DNA of 64,000 bases from Prorocentrum cordatum (taxonomy: Eukaryota > Sar > Dinophyceae > Prorocentrales > Prorocentraceae), in contig CAUYUJ010015684.1 in NCBI GenBank assembly GCA_963575745.1, positions 207,304 through 271,303 of the forward strand. The letters run 5' to 3'. This document shows, piece after piece, positions 23,378 through 34,013 of this stretch. A model generated the notes under the pieces. That model saw only the letters and a list, made by a program, of their open reading frames with translations. It was not told where the DNA came from and searched no databases. Position numbers and translations under genes: made by a program. The stretch's first letter is position 1; every line of letters begins with the position of its first letter.

Positions 23378-24400
23378 CCAAATACTCCGCGCTGACGGCG
23401 AAAATCAGCCTTCCACTTCGACTGGAACCATCTGCTCGGTTTGCCCAAAAAGCGTCTGCCAAAACCTGCCACCGTAGCTGTCGCGCGGGTGTAAGATACC
23501 AGAGGAATATGGGCATGCTGATGAGCGCGTCGGACCAACTTTTTGATATCCAGCAAAGGTTGCCCGCACGCCATGCCCCGTCGACCCTTCGCGAGGGGGA
23601 TCTCTGCACATAGCCATGGCGCCGGTTTCTGCCCAAGCCAAGATGGAGCTCCAAGAACCCCACGGACCTTCGATATTTCTCCGTCTGAGAGAGCATCAGA
23701 TAATCGGGCTCGCCGCTCCGTGGGGGCGACCATGCACTCGATCGCCAAGGAGCACTCTGTCTGTGCAATAGAAATACGTCTGTCTGCATGCTGTGATACC
23801 TGTACTCCACAGTTCACGTATGTCCTGGCTTCCCATCTGCCGAAGTCGTCGAGCTTCTCGATGGCCTTGAGCGCGTCGTAGGATTCCTCGTAGGACTCGC
23901 TGAAAGCCAGCCAGAAATCGCCCACGTGGACCAGGGCCGCACCGATCAGCCCCCAGTTCTGTCGTAGACTCCATGCGCATGGCTCGCAGCGCTGCGCAAA
24001 CCATCCAAGCCCCTTGAGGTCGCGGCATATCCTTTGCCACCACTGGCACGGGGCGGTCGCCAGGCCGCACGCCGCCTGCTTGAGCTTCAGCACATCACCA
24101 GGCCGCATGCCGAGGGCTTCGACTAGCCCCTTGACTGGCTCAACGAACACCTCGTCGTCGGCATCCATCGGGTCGCCCTGGACGAGGGCGGCCCCGACGC
24201 CCCCCCCGATCAGGCGCATTGCGTGGCGGGCGACCTTCCAGCGGAAGAGATTACGAGCCCGTCGATGGCGTCGGACTCTCCGTCTTCTGTTCCAGCAATT
24301 TGGGATGCGTGAAACCCAAAACCACTAGGCGCGCCTTCGCACTCCCGTCATCTTTCCAGGTCAGTACCCACCGCACCGTCATCAGCAAATCGCGGTTACT
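23374..24400 (-). pseudogene. Reverse transcriptase, copia-like element (dead)
   Basis: Minus-strand reading near 24320-24400 gives VRWVLTWKDDGSAKARLVVL, then GFTHPKL, the copia RT opening. After a frameshift the 23374-24219 frame gives VQGDPMDADDEVFVEPVKGL, LKQAACGLATAPCQWW and LIGAALVHVGDFWLAF. The last should be the catalytic (Y/H)VDD; here the codon is GGC, so the first Asp is Gly and polymerase activity is not expected. After the palm come YVNCGVQVSQHADRRISIAQ and the thumb-like SDGEISKVRGVLGAPSWLGQ. The order after the integrase confirms copia organisation. A CTC-encoded poly-Glu linker lies upstream. Confidence 0.8.
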
Positions 24401-25289
24401 TGACGGATGCCCCCGCGCGCTCACCTCGATGGTCTCGTGCCAGAGCCACTGTGATATTACTGTGCTTCGCCTGGCTGAACAACTTCAGCCCGTCCCTGTT
24501 CAGATCTCGTGGGCGCGCCTCCAAACGATCTCGTCGAAACGGGTTCGCCGCGCAGATGCCGGGCCCCCGTAAGAAGTGCTCGACGTTGTCGAGCGCGCAC
24601 GCCACTTCTATGTGCAGCAGCCCCCGCAGCAGCGATTCGGAGATTGTGGCGTTCCCCACTGCAGACTGCGCCACGTAGTCCGCCTCGGACACGTCCAACA
24701 TTGGACTTTTCTCCTCCGACGGCAAGAGGGACCCATCACTCCTCTGATTTCGTTGCCACAGGTGCTGGCGATGGCCCGGCGGGGGGGGGCGAGTCGACCA
24801 GGGGCCTGACTCGCGCCTTCGTCTCCAGGTGCCTGCCGCGCCTGAGACTCGGGCCCCAGAGTCTGAGGGGGCCCTTCTGGCGATGGCAACTCGTCCAAGA
24901 TCGGGGGCAACTCCTTCTGTTGGCTCTCATCTGCACTCGTCTTGCCACGAGCGCGACGCCCTGGCTTGACTATGGCCATATGGACAGGAACCTTCGGTCA
25001 CCGCGATCTCCTCGGTCGGTCCGGTCGCAGGCGCTGCGCCTGACAAAGCCGGCTGAGTCTCCTGCCCCAGGTCAGAGAAGAGGTCCAGCAGCGTCAGCGA
25101 GCCAGGATGCCACGGGTCAATGACACCACATCGCTCCTCCTGCTCCTCCTCCTCCTCCTCCTCCTCCTCCTCCTCCTCCTCCTCCTCCTCCTCTGGTGCT
25201 GGATCCACCTGCCCAGTGAGATCCTCTGCCTCGTTCGGGTAGACGCGTCGTAGACTATCGGGGAGGTTTCGCGCTGGACGGTCGACCAT
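24396..25289 (-). pseudogene. Integrase-RT linker with poly-Glu (CTC) tract
   Basis: The 24927-25289 frame contains an uninterrupted run of about 17 Glu from a CTC tract (25138-25192), flanked by acidic sequence. The 24396-24725 frame (EADYVAQSAVGNATISESLL...) lies just upstream of the RT opening and may be its N-terminal part. No domain is named. Acidic linkers between integrase and RT are common in copia polyproteins. Confidence 0.45.
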
Positions 25290-25298
25290 CTCGAAACA

Positions 25299-26400
25299 TC
25301 ATCGGTCTGCCCCCGACGCCAACTTCAGCTCCTCAGGAGCGATCCTGAGAAGCCGTCTGCCAGAGATAACCCACACGATGCCCGTCGGAGATGTCGACCC
25401 ATCGCGCCTGTCCAGCTGCTTCTGGTGAGCAGCAATGCCTGGGCCTCTCCAACTTCCGGTAAACTGGCCACGTCTCTGGTTGGAAGTACCCTTGCTGCGT
25501 CTCCAGTACCGCACATGCTCGGCCGTGTCGCACCCCTTCGTCGATCTCGTCTTGCGCAGGACAGCTGCGCGCATGCGCGCGCTCGCCTGGGTCTCCTCGT
25601 AGACCCGCCTGCGCGTTCGGCGTCGTTCTTGATCCGCTGCGATCCGCTCGCTCGGGCTGAGCAGCGGTACCTCTGGCCCGTTGGCCAGCAAGACGGCATC
25701 CAGGAGCTTGGGCGCCCGGCCGAGCATCATCTCGAAGGGGCCGTGGCCTTCGCATCGACGGAGGTCGTTGCGCGCCTCGGCGACGAGCGCACAAAGCACC
25801 TCGGAGGGAACGCCCGCGTCCAGGAGCTGGGCCGCACGAGTAGCCGCGGCCCTCGGCGCCTGGATGGCCCGCGGAACTCCGCCAATCTGCCAGCGAGCAT
25901 CGCCAGCACATGGCCATATGAGGACCTTCAGTTCTGCGAAGAAGAGGCCGCCTCCTCGCTGATGAAGACGCCGTCGGGGTCCGCCCCGACGCTGCTGGGT
26001 CGGCCGCAGTGGGGAAACCACCTCTCGACGATGCTGTTGCAGAACATGTTTCCGCTCACGTTGCCTGCAGGCGCGTCGCTGTCGACGCGCTGGTAGATCA
26101 CCGGCAGGATGAGATGCGTAGCCTCGTTCATGCACAGCTCTCCGAGCATCTTCTTGTGCGTCACAGGGTGCTACCACGTGGAGGCGTCCGTCAGGACTGC
26201 CTCACCCCTACCCGGGAGCTGGCGATGCGTCGCTACGGGCCCGCGTTCGGGTCTTCGCGTTCGTAGACACGCATGGCACTTGAGGTGCAGCGCCGCCATC
26301 CAAATCTCCCCTCGGGCGCCAGCATCCTTCAGCATGAGGCTGCGCGCCCCATTGTGGTGGTGCCCGAGGCCGTTGTGAACCTTGTCGTCGCCCAGCACGT
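25299..26400 (-). pseudogene. Integrase, copia-like element
   Basis: 26171-26398 reads VHNGLGHHHNGARSLMLKDA, then GEIWMAALHLKCHACLRTRR, an HH-CC zinc-binding N domain (H-x-x-x-H...C-x2-C). 25928-26164 continues with NEATHLILPVIYQRVDS and WFPHCGRPSSVGADPDGVF, the core strand with the second catalytic-type Asp (ADPDG). 25299-26177 then gives GDARWQIGGVPRAIQA, where the catalytic Glu is expected in G-x-V-E-R, but the codon is CCG (Pro). C-terminal sequence RNDLRRCEGHGPFEMMLGRA and a GIVWVISGRRLLRIAPEELK end resemble the integrase tail that carries a small barrel. Integrase joins the cDNA ends to the chromosome. Phase changes between blocks show frameshifts. Confidence 0.72.
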
Positions 26401-28450
26401 CCTTCGCGTCTACGCCGGGGGCGTCGTCCTATTAGACCTCGGGGTCGCCTGTCGCGATGTCCGGCGCTGACCTCACGCCAGCTGCCGGTAGCGGTGGCCC
26501 GTCCAGTCCACGCGCCGCGCCGTCGAAGATCTTGGCGTCGCACCCCTCCATGGCCAGGATCTGGTCCAGTTTCTGCACCCACTGAACACTTGCAGCACTT
26601 CAGTGGGTAGCCAGCTGAGAAAGGTGCGACCTCCCAACTGATCTCGATGCAGCGGTGGTCTCCAGAACAGAGGCGCGCAGGGTATTTTCTCAGGCGAAGG
26701 CCGGTAGTCACGATGTGCCACGATTTCAGCAAGAACAGACCGCTGTCAGGATCGAAGACCGAACGCGCAGCCGCGTAGCTTGATCACGTGCAGCCGCTCC
26801 TTCACGTCGGCCCATGCATCCCGCCAGCTGCCTCAGGACCCAGGCAGCCCCCCGGCGACGTGGCCGTCGTGATTCAGGATCTCCTTCACGCTGATCCTGC
26901 AGCTGTTGAGCATGATGCGAGAAGCGCCGGTTTAATCCGTAGAGCGCGTCGTTGCTGCTCCGCCCCCCGGACGTCGTTCCGAGCGATTGAGAAGGTTCGG
27001 CGAAAAACATCCGAGGCGCGGTCGCTTCTCTCGGATCAGGATCAAGACATTCTCGAGCTGTTTTCGTCTCGCGAGGTCGCAGCCGTCATACAAGCCACAT
27101 CCCCCACCGCACCTCCGTTCTTGATGACCGTCTCGGAAAGAAGGCTGTCGACTGGAGCGCGCACCTTCAGAAGGTCGAGTCCGTCACAGATGCTCGGCAC
27201 GTCCTCGGCGACGTTGACTTCTGTGCCTTTCGCCTCGCGCTGGAGCTGGCTGAGGCATCTCGCCGAGACTTGAAAATTGGAGGCGCCGTCATCCCCGGGT
27301 AGCTCCTCTCCGCCTTGGGCTCGCCAAGCGGCCTTCCAACCAACCACTGCCACGAGCGCGCCCGGGCCCCCGCGGAGCCCCTGCCAGGCCTTCCCCTCGC
27401 ACCGAGCCAGGAAAGCAAAACCGTCACAGAAACGGGACCGAAAGGACTGGAGGGCTGCAAAAGACGGCTTGCCCCACTGGCGCCACCTTTCCTTTTGGCC
27501 TCGCCGGCTGCCAGTCCCAGTAGGTCGGGCGGTGCCACATTCGCTGGAACTCGCTGGTCTCTGGCAGCACAGGCGGCTTGAAGACGCCCCTGGCTTGGCG
27601 AGGGCCGGGGCCGCAGGGCTGGCTTAGCCGCCGGACTCGACGATGGCCTGGCCGTCGGACTCGAGGGCGGCTCAGGCGTCGGACTCGAAGATGGCTCGAC
27701 CGTCGGATTCGAATATGGCTCGGCTTCGGCCTCGAGGTCAAAGCTGACGCGTCGGCTCCTGGAGCTGCCGTCTTGAAGATCCACCTGGCCCCCACGAGCT
27801 TCATTCAGGTTGTCGCAATACGGCTGGAGCTTCTTCCTGATGTCTTGGAAACTCATGTCATCGGCCTTCTTCCCCCCAGGTCGCGTTGGCAGATCGGGGC
27901 CAGCCCCCTCGCTCAAGCCTGGCCAACTCGTCGGAACCTTCTCCTGGCCCAGCATCTCCCGAGCTTGGTCTAGCTGCATCTCCCACCCTGGCGCCATTTC
28001 GATGTAGGCCGCCTCTGCCGTCTGTCGTGCTGCTGAGGGCTTCGCCAGCGCAGCTGAAGGTGAGGTCGGAGCCGCCCCGCCCTCTTCGACGTCCAGGCCG
28101 GCCACCACCTGGCCGCGCCCAGCGCGCCTCAGGTTCTCGACGCCGTCAATCCTCCCGCGCACCTGGCAGGGGCCTGACTGCGCCGCGTCATCGCGCATTC
28201 GCGGCGCTGCCAGTCGCCCCACGGGTTCTGCAGCATCCACTCGCCCGCCGAGATGGTTTTCTGGCACTACTCGCAGTCGGTGGGGGCGTTGCACTTCTTG
28301 GCAAGGCTGCCTGCACCCCTCGTCGATCGACTGCCGGTAGAGCCCGCTGGCAGCGAGAATCGTCGCGAGGCCGAAGAGCCCTCCGAGGGCGCAGCTCGCC
28401 CGTCGCACCTCATCCAACCCTGGGACCGCGCATGACATGGAAAGGCCCAA
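26401..28450 (-). pseudogene. Gag-pol upstream region, unassigned
   Basis: A 428-residue frame (27167-28450) has a segment around SWPGLSEGAGPDLPTRPGGK and DDMSFQDIRKKLQPYCDNLN, then a proline-serine repeat region (PSSSPTPEPPSSPTARPSSS), then GASGASRLLQPSSPFG. Position between the leader and integrase, and its low-complexity composition, suit a gag-like or linker region. 26401-27160 has shorter broken frames. No protease or nucleocapsid motif was found with confidence. Confidence 0.4.
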
Positions 28451-29870
28451 GGGCCGAACAACTTAGATGAAACCGCCGAGTCCACCTGCGGGCTCAACCT
28501 CTGAGCCAAGAACGGCGCCGAGAAACTGTAGGCATAACTGAGACGTTTCCGCTTCAGTGTAAGATGTGATTGCGAACTTGCACCCTGGAGTGCACCGCGT
28601 AGCAACTTTGACAGTTTGTCAGCGTCGGTGGCCCAGGGATTGCATACTTTTGCTGTGCGATTCAGCTGTCGCAGGTGCTGATGATGCTGAACGCGAGGCG
28701 AACGCTAAGAAGACAAACTGATTTGCCATGTAATATCCGCCGGCTTGCTCTGGCTTGCTGCGCAAGCGATGCTTCACGGATAACGCGGTGATAACAGCAT
28801 GGCAAGAGGTAACGAAAGCAATCACCACGCCCATAGCCACGATCATCGCTGCGAAACTGAAGCCTGGGATGTCTGTTTGGATGGCGCCGTTTCCTGCTGC
28901 CCCTTTCTCGGTCACTGGCGGCACCGCTGCCGAGTCAAGGCGCTGTCCCTATTGCGAGGCAGCAGGGGCAGAGGAGAGAGCCCTCGCTCCCTTGCGCGCA
29001 GGATGTCACCCCAGTCAGGTGCTTCGGAATGTCTAACACTAAGCAACCGTTCCCCAGCCACGGTGGTACAAAATCCTCCGCCAGGCCCTTGACCACGCAT
29101 CTGCCAGTCTCGACATCCACGCAACGTCCAAGCGACTGTAGGTGGTCCATTCCAAATAGTACCGGGCCAGGCCTTGTTGATGCCCGCGAAGGTCAACACC
29201 CCCGGGACGTTCGACATGACAGCTGGGATCGCGATGCGCCCCATGCTCGCGTCTTCGGCACCGCTCGCAAACGTGAGCTCTGCTTGGTAGGTCGGGCCGA
29301 CTGAGACGAGGTCCTCGCCGCACTGGGAGGCAAGCTCCACCTGCACGGCAGCCAAGAAAAGAAGCCCAGCCATGCTCTGAGACGCCTCGCAACCGCGGCC
29401 ACAATCCAGCAGCCTGGGCTGGTAGCCTCCCTGGTAGCTGCCGCCCATTGCACCGCCGTCGCGGTGGGCCGCGATCTCGCTGAAATCCATCAGCACGCGG
29501 ATGTCGAGGTACTCGCTGCTGTCCGCACTGATCGTCGCCTCGACGGGACGGTGGCCGGGCTCCTCGGTCTTGTCGCTGCGGTCCCGTAGGATCATACCAT
29601 CGGTTCACCTTGTTCTGCATCGGTAGCTTGCGAGCCTCCTTGGACGTCCCCTGAGCTTGCCTCGTCCTCATGATAACTTCCTGCTGCGGGTCGGCCTCGT
29701 AGGACTCCTCGCTGGCGTCGCCCAGGCCCGCCTCGTCCGCGCCCTCGTACTCGTGGAAGCCGTCGGCGGCGTCCTCCCGGCAGTCGGGGCCGCGCGGCGA
29801 CACCTCGTCGCCCTCGAAGCGTGGGCCGCACGAGTCCCCGATCGGATGTCGTCTCGCCGTCGTGGCTCAT
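28451..29870 (-). pseudogene. 5' polyprotein region, unassigned
   Basis: The 28912-29595 frame includes SSEYLDIRVLMDFSEIAAHR, LLFLAAVQVELASQCGEDLV and IPAVMSNVPGVLTFAGINKA. Hydrophobic strands of this kind could be capsid or protease-like, but I cannot name the fold. It lies in sense order upstream of the low-complexity gag-like frame. Confidence 0.35.
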
Positions 29871-29877
29871 CCTCTAA

Positions 29878-30458
29878 GGATTGCAAAAAAAAACCTTCGT
29901 TTTGCAATCCTACGTTTTGTTGCAATCCTCCTTTTTTTGCAAAGCCACTTCCCGATCAGAGCCTCCAGGATGCTGTCGCACGTGTACGTGTGGCCGCTCG
30001 CCGAGAGAGCTCCAGCTCGCTCTGTCGGGTCAGGCCCGCTGCTGCAGAGAATCAGCACGCCACGCAGCTGGGCCTCGAAGCGCTCCTGCTGGACCTCTCT
30101 TCCTTTGTGCTGCGAACTCGCTTGAACGTCCGCTGCAGCTTGTGGTCGAGCTCGTGGTCGCGATCGCCGAGGGCCGCCGTGCTCTCGCCCCTCTTGCGCC
30201 TGAGATGGCAGATGTGCTGCACGAAGGATTGCAAAAGAAGGATTGCAAAAAAAAACCGAAGGATTGCAAAAAAACGAAGGATTGCAAAAAAACCTAGGAT
30301 TGCAAAAAAAAACCTTTTTGAACGAAGGATTGCAAAAAACCCTGGATTGCAAAAAAAACCTGGGTGAAGGATTGCAAAAAAAACCCTGGGTGTTTTTTGC
30401 AATCCTGGGTTTTTTTGCAATCCTTTTTTTTGCAATCCTTCGGTTTTTTTTGCAATCC
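29878..30458. repeat. Array of GGATTGC-plus-A-run units in both orientations
   Basis: Fifteen copies of GGATTGC followed by 4-9 A. Plus-oriented copies start at 29878, 30226, 30240, 30261, 30279, 30297, 30327, 30344 and 30369. Inverted copies (GCAATCC preceded by T) start at 29904, 29922, 30399, 30417, 30432 and 30452. Short spacers (CCGAA, ACGAA, CCTA, CCTGGGTGAA) recur. The right-hand block folds back on the left-hand block. It lies in the 5' part of the copia-like element. Confidence 0.92.
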
Positions 30459-30958
30459 TGCGTCTTCATAAGGTCGATCGGCGCCCGGTCTCCGAGCCTG
30501 CCCCTGAGAAATCCCACCGACAGCTGTCCGCGCCCCTCTAAACGGGGACTCCACCAACGGGCACTCTGGCCAGTGACTCTGCGAACCTAACCCTCCCCGA
30601 TGTGGGCAGCGCTGCAATGCCACAAAGAGGCCCTAAAGTGGCAACTTTCGGCAATTTTCAAAAGTACCCGTTGGTGAATACCCGTCACGGCGCCGCTGAA
30701 GCTGTGCACCATCTGCTTTGCTGAGGGCCGCGGAGCGGAAAGCCAGCTCCGTCGCTCCTGGGCGGCGCCGGCAATCCTCGCGCCGAGGAGGCGTGTCCCG
30801 CACGGCTGCCCGTCGTCTCCCTTCGGGCCTGACGCGTCGATCATTACGTTCTATGCGTGGTCGTTAGACTCCAGCCTCCCGCTCCATCGCGGTACGATGC
30901 CACGGTCATCTTGCTCGGTCATTCCAAAGCCGTACTCAAACCATGCTCCTTGGAAGAA
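30459..30958. other. 5' leader of the copia-like element
   Basis: Sequence between the primer-binding-like site and the GGATTGC array. No convincing frame. It probably holds the untranslated leader. Confidence 0.45.
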
Positions 30959-30973
30959 GCTCCGCTGTACCAG
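30959..30973 (-). promoter_or_regulatory. tRNA primer-binding-like site
   Basis: The minus strand immediately downstream of the 5' LTR reads CTGGTACAGCGGAGC. It resembles the initiator-Met tRNA 3'-end complement used by many copia elements, apart from internal differences. Its position against the LTR end (TTACA) is what a primer site requires. Confidence 0.6.
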
Positions 30974-31293
30974 TGTAATCGTATCGGGGATCATGTCGGA
31001 TTTATCGTCGTAGACGTTCCTTATCAGTGCCGCCGTCCTTTTGCAAGCGTCCAGCGTGACAAGCAAAATCCAGGTATCTGTATATGTCCATATGAAACGG
31101 GCGCCTCCCGCGCCTGAAAGATGAAAGCGGGCGCCTTCCAAGCCGAGTCCTGAAAAGGAAAGGGCCGACAAACCGTCGGCTCAAGAGCCGGCTCTGAACA
31201 CAGAGCCACAACGTCAGCAGAACCCTCACTGATGCACCTGTCCATGCTCACTGATGTCCTCTCTCCCTCCGCTGGTGCTGAAATGTCCTCCTG
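30974..31293 (-). repeat. 5' LTR of the copia-like element
   Basis: Pairs with 22514-22787. It is longer because of an extra block of about 38 bp around 31178-31216 (GAGCCGGCTCTGAACACAGAGC). The plus-strand left end is TGTAA. Confidence 0.88.
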
Positions 31294-31309
31294 GTCTACA
31301 TACAGCAAC

Positions 31310-31640
31310 ACCTCCCTCCTCCCTCCTCCCCCATCTTCCCTCCTCCCTCTTGACTACCTACCAGACCACCCCAATCTAACTCGAAGACCCAAATTCCGGG
31401 CTGGGAGGGTACGAATTCCACATGTGCTTTTCAATGTTCCCCGAAGCCCCCCCCACCGTGAATGGAGAGCGAGTTGGGGCCTTCGGGTTAGGTTGGGATG
31501 GTTTGTTGGGTGGTGACCTCCTCCATCCTCCCTCATCCCTCCGCCCCTTTCCATCCTCCACCCTTCCTCCACCATCCGCCATCCGCCTCCCTCCTCCCTC
31601 CCGCCTCATCCCGCACATGTGATAGGAACCTGTCTCCCGG
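31310..31640. repeat. CCTCC-rich flank with a 30-bp inverted repeat
   Basis: 31367-31397 (CCCCAATCTAACTCGAAGACC) and 31469-31499 (GGCCTTCGGGTTAGGTTGGG) are imperfect inverted copies about 70 nt apart, flanked by TCCCTCCTCC-type tracts on both sides. Confidence 0.6.
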
Positions 31641-31995
31641 CAGGCAAATCTGGCGACCCTGTCGGCGTGTGTGAGGGGTTTGTCCGTTCGACTCGTCCTT
31701 TTTGTCATTCGTTAGTCGCCGTCTCCGCCGGCTCCTTTTCCCTGCGGCCCCCATTTCCCTGGGCCCGTCGCCGCCCCTCCTTTTCCTGAGCCTTCTTCCC
31801 CAAGCGCGCCAGCCAAAGCGAAATTGAGTAATGTCCTAATTCAATCGAAGGGATGCCCCCTCCCTTTGATCCCTCCCACACCGGGTTGAGGGGGTCACGT
31901 GGGGGGTCCCGCGGGAGATACGACTCGGTCCCAGGGGTCGCCATCCAGATACGCATCCCTCCCGGGGGAGCCTGGGTCCAACAAAAAAAACCAGG
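31641..31995. other. Unassigned sequence
   Basis: Nothing recognised on either strand. Confidence 0.4.
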
Positions 31996-32695
31996 ACGGG
32001 CCAAGAGTGCCCGAAGAGGCCCCCAAAGACGGTCCAAGAAGGCCCCGCGTCGCCGAACGCTCTGTCCAAGACGGCTTCACGGCCTCCTGAAGGCCCATGA
32101 GGCCCGCAAAACACCCCAAAAGGCCTCCAGGAGCACCCCCGAGAAAGCCCTCATGAGGCAAAATCCCACCAGCCCTCTGGGCGACAGGTGGTCTAAGGAG
32201 GATTTCTTCACTTTTCAAAGACCCCTTCTGCCCTTCGGGAAGGGGAACCCTCCCCCTCCCCTCCCTGTTGTTTTTTTGTTTAAGGGAGGGGGCCCGATGT
32301 GTCAGAGGGTCCTTTTTCAACCCCTGGGAGGGTCACTTTTGACACCCCATCCCGAGGATCGTGGCCCCCGAGGGGGGAACTACATTTAGGACCCCCCTCT
32401 TTTGACCGACCGCCTCCAAGATGGCCCTCAGAGGCCCCTCCCAAGGCTCCCAAGAGGCCTCCAAGAGGGCTCCAAGAGCGCCGCAAGAGGCCCCAAGAGG
32501 CCTCCAAGAGGCACCCGAGAAGCACCCAGGAGGCTCCCGAGCGGCCTCAGAGGGCCAAAGATGACCTCCAAGATGGCTCCAGACAGTTCAAACTGGAGCA
32601 AGATGGCTCCAAGATGCTACAAGAAGCCCCAAGACCACTCCAAGACGGCTCGAGACGGCCACGAAGCCTCCCCAGGAGGCCACCTCGCTGTTTGA
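31996..32695. repeat. Dispersed CAAGAGGCCCC-type repeat, plus orientation
   Basis: Same degenerate 12-15 bp units as at 1.15 kb (CCAAGAGGCCTCCAAGAGG...), interrupted by a less repetitive stretch at 32150-32400. Confidence 0.7.
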
Positions 32696-33595
32696 CTATG
32701 CGTGTCTCTTCCTCTCTCCCCCCGTCAACTCTCATGGGCATCGTTCCTGGATGGGGATACTGTTCTGGTCGCGGGCAGATGCGTAAAGCTGTCGCCGAGA
32801 GGGGGTCTGGGGCACGGGCCAGCCTAATTAGCTTCTGAGCGACGCGCAAGACGGCTGGGCTGGCGCTCAGAAGCGGCGGCTGAGGGGCTGCTGCTGGGGG
32901 AACTGGCTGGGTGGTCTGCAACGCCCAGGGAAGCTGATGCAACGTGCAAGTCTGAGGCTGACAGACGCCAAAGATGGAATTAGGTCCCGCACGCCAGGAA
33001 CGCCTGATCGGCTCTGTACCTGCGACCACGCATCACACTGGCGAGGGCGCTTCCACTGCTGGGCAGCCCAGAAAGCGGCGCGCCACCAGGAACGGAGAGC
33101 TGGAAGCCACGCATTCAAGCTCAGGTACCGTGGACAGGAGTGACCAGGTACATATTGACCATGTCGCCACAGGGCGCCAAGGGCCAGAGCCGCGGCTGCG
33201 GTGCGGAACATGCCAAGTAGGCCAGGACAAGGCGCCGGGGAAGCACGGTGTCTGCTGGAAGGCTGCACCACTCCGCGACACATCTCGCAAACCCCGAAGT
33301 CGACGCCAGACCCGGGCAGCGAGGCGAGTATGGACCAGGCCCCAGGGGGCGACTGCACCAGGGAGCCTGGCCAGGGGTAACGTCGTGGACGCCGCACTGA
33401 AGACCGCGTATTGCGCGGGAGGGCGGGCCGGGCAGGTGGGAACTGACATCACCAGGCCGGCGGGAGAGAGGCGTCCACCAGGGGACTCCAGCGTCAGGGG
33501 GCGGCTAGCCACACAACGATGCGAGGCAGCAGGGTCATGTGGCAACTGGCCGCCCTGTCCTCATGGGACCCTCGCGAGGCGTAAAGAATTCACTC
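32696..33595. other. Unassigned unique sequence with open frames on both strands
   Basis: Frames of 160-336 residues overlap on opposite strands. Neither shows a recognised domain, so I make no coding call. Confidence 0.4.
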
Positions 33596-34000
33596 CACTC
33601 CCTTGGGCGTTTGAAGGATGCTGGCGTTCTCGCACTTCCTCCTCCCAGCGCTCCAAGACGGCCAAAGAGGCCCCCAGGATCGCCCCGAGGCGGCCCAAAG
33701 TCCTCCAAGAGGCCCTCAACTCGGCCCGAGAGGGCCCCAAGACGGCCCGAGACGCCTCCAACCCAGGCCAGAAGCACCCAAGACGGCTCCAAGGAGGGTG
33801 CCCGGACGGGGGACCCGAACGGACATCTCGAGCCACCGACCCCGAGAAGCTCCCAGGAGCCCCCAGGGCCTCGAAGACGCCCCCAAGAAGCCTCCAGGAA
33901 GCCCCTGGAGGCCCCAAGAAGCTCCCAAGAGGCCACCCAAGAATCTCTCGAAACGCTCCCAAACTGCCCACCCGAGGCTCTTAAGAGCGCTCCGAAAAGA
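33596..34000. repeat. Dispersed repeat, inverted relative to 38.95 kb
   Basis: The core GGCGTTCTCGCACTTCC...CCCAGCGCTCCAAGACGGC at about 33627-33665 is the reverse complement of the core near 39355-39400, and CAAGACGGCC units continue to the right. Confidence 0.75.
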
Positions 34001-34013
34001 CCCCGACAAACAT

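Larger units (their letters stand above)
22514..31293 (-). mobile_element. Ty1/copia-order LTR retrotransposon with both LTRs
   Basis: Two direct repeats (22514-22787 and 30974-31293) bound about 8.2 kb whose minus-strand frames show, in sense order from right to left, a leader, long low-complexity gag-like frames, integrase, reverse transcriptase and RNase H. Integrase before RT is the Ty1/copia order. Directly inside the right-hand LTR the minus strand reads CTGGTACAGCGGAGC, resembling the initiator-Met-tRNA primer site of copia elements (usual core TGGTA-CAGAGC-like). Frames are broken repeatedly, the RT catalytic motif is HVGD and the integrase Glu position reads Pro, so the copy is dead. 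The LTRs have diverged by substitutions and one indel of about 38 bp, so the insertion is old. Confidence 0.85.

Noticed and set aside
29878-30458. GGATTGC array as a CRISPR array
   Set aside because: The unit is 7 nt plus A-run, spacers are short and not unique, units occur in both orientations, and the context is a eukaryotic retroelement.
32974-33984. 337-residue plus-strand frame as a gene
   Set aside because: Overlaps minus frames of similar quality, ends in dispersed-repeat sequence and has no recognised motif.
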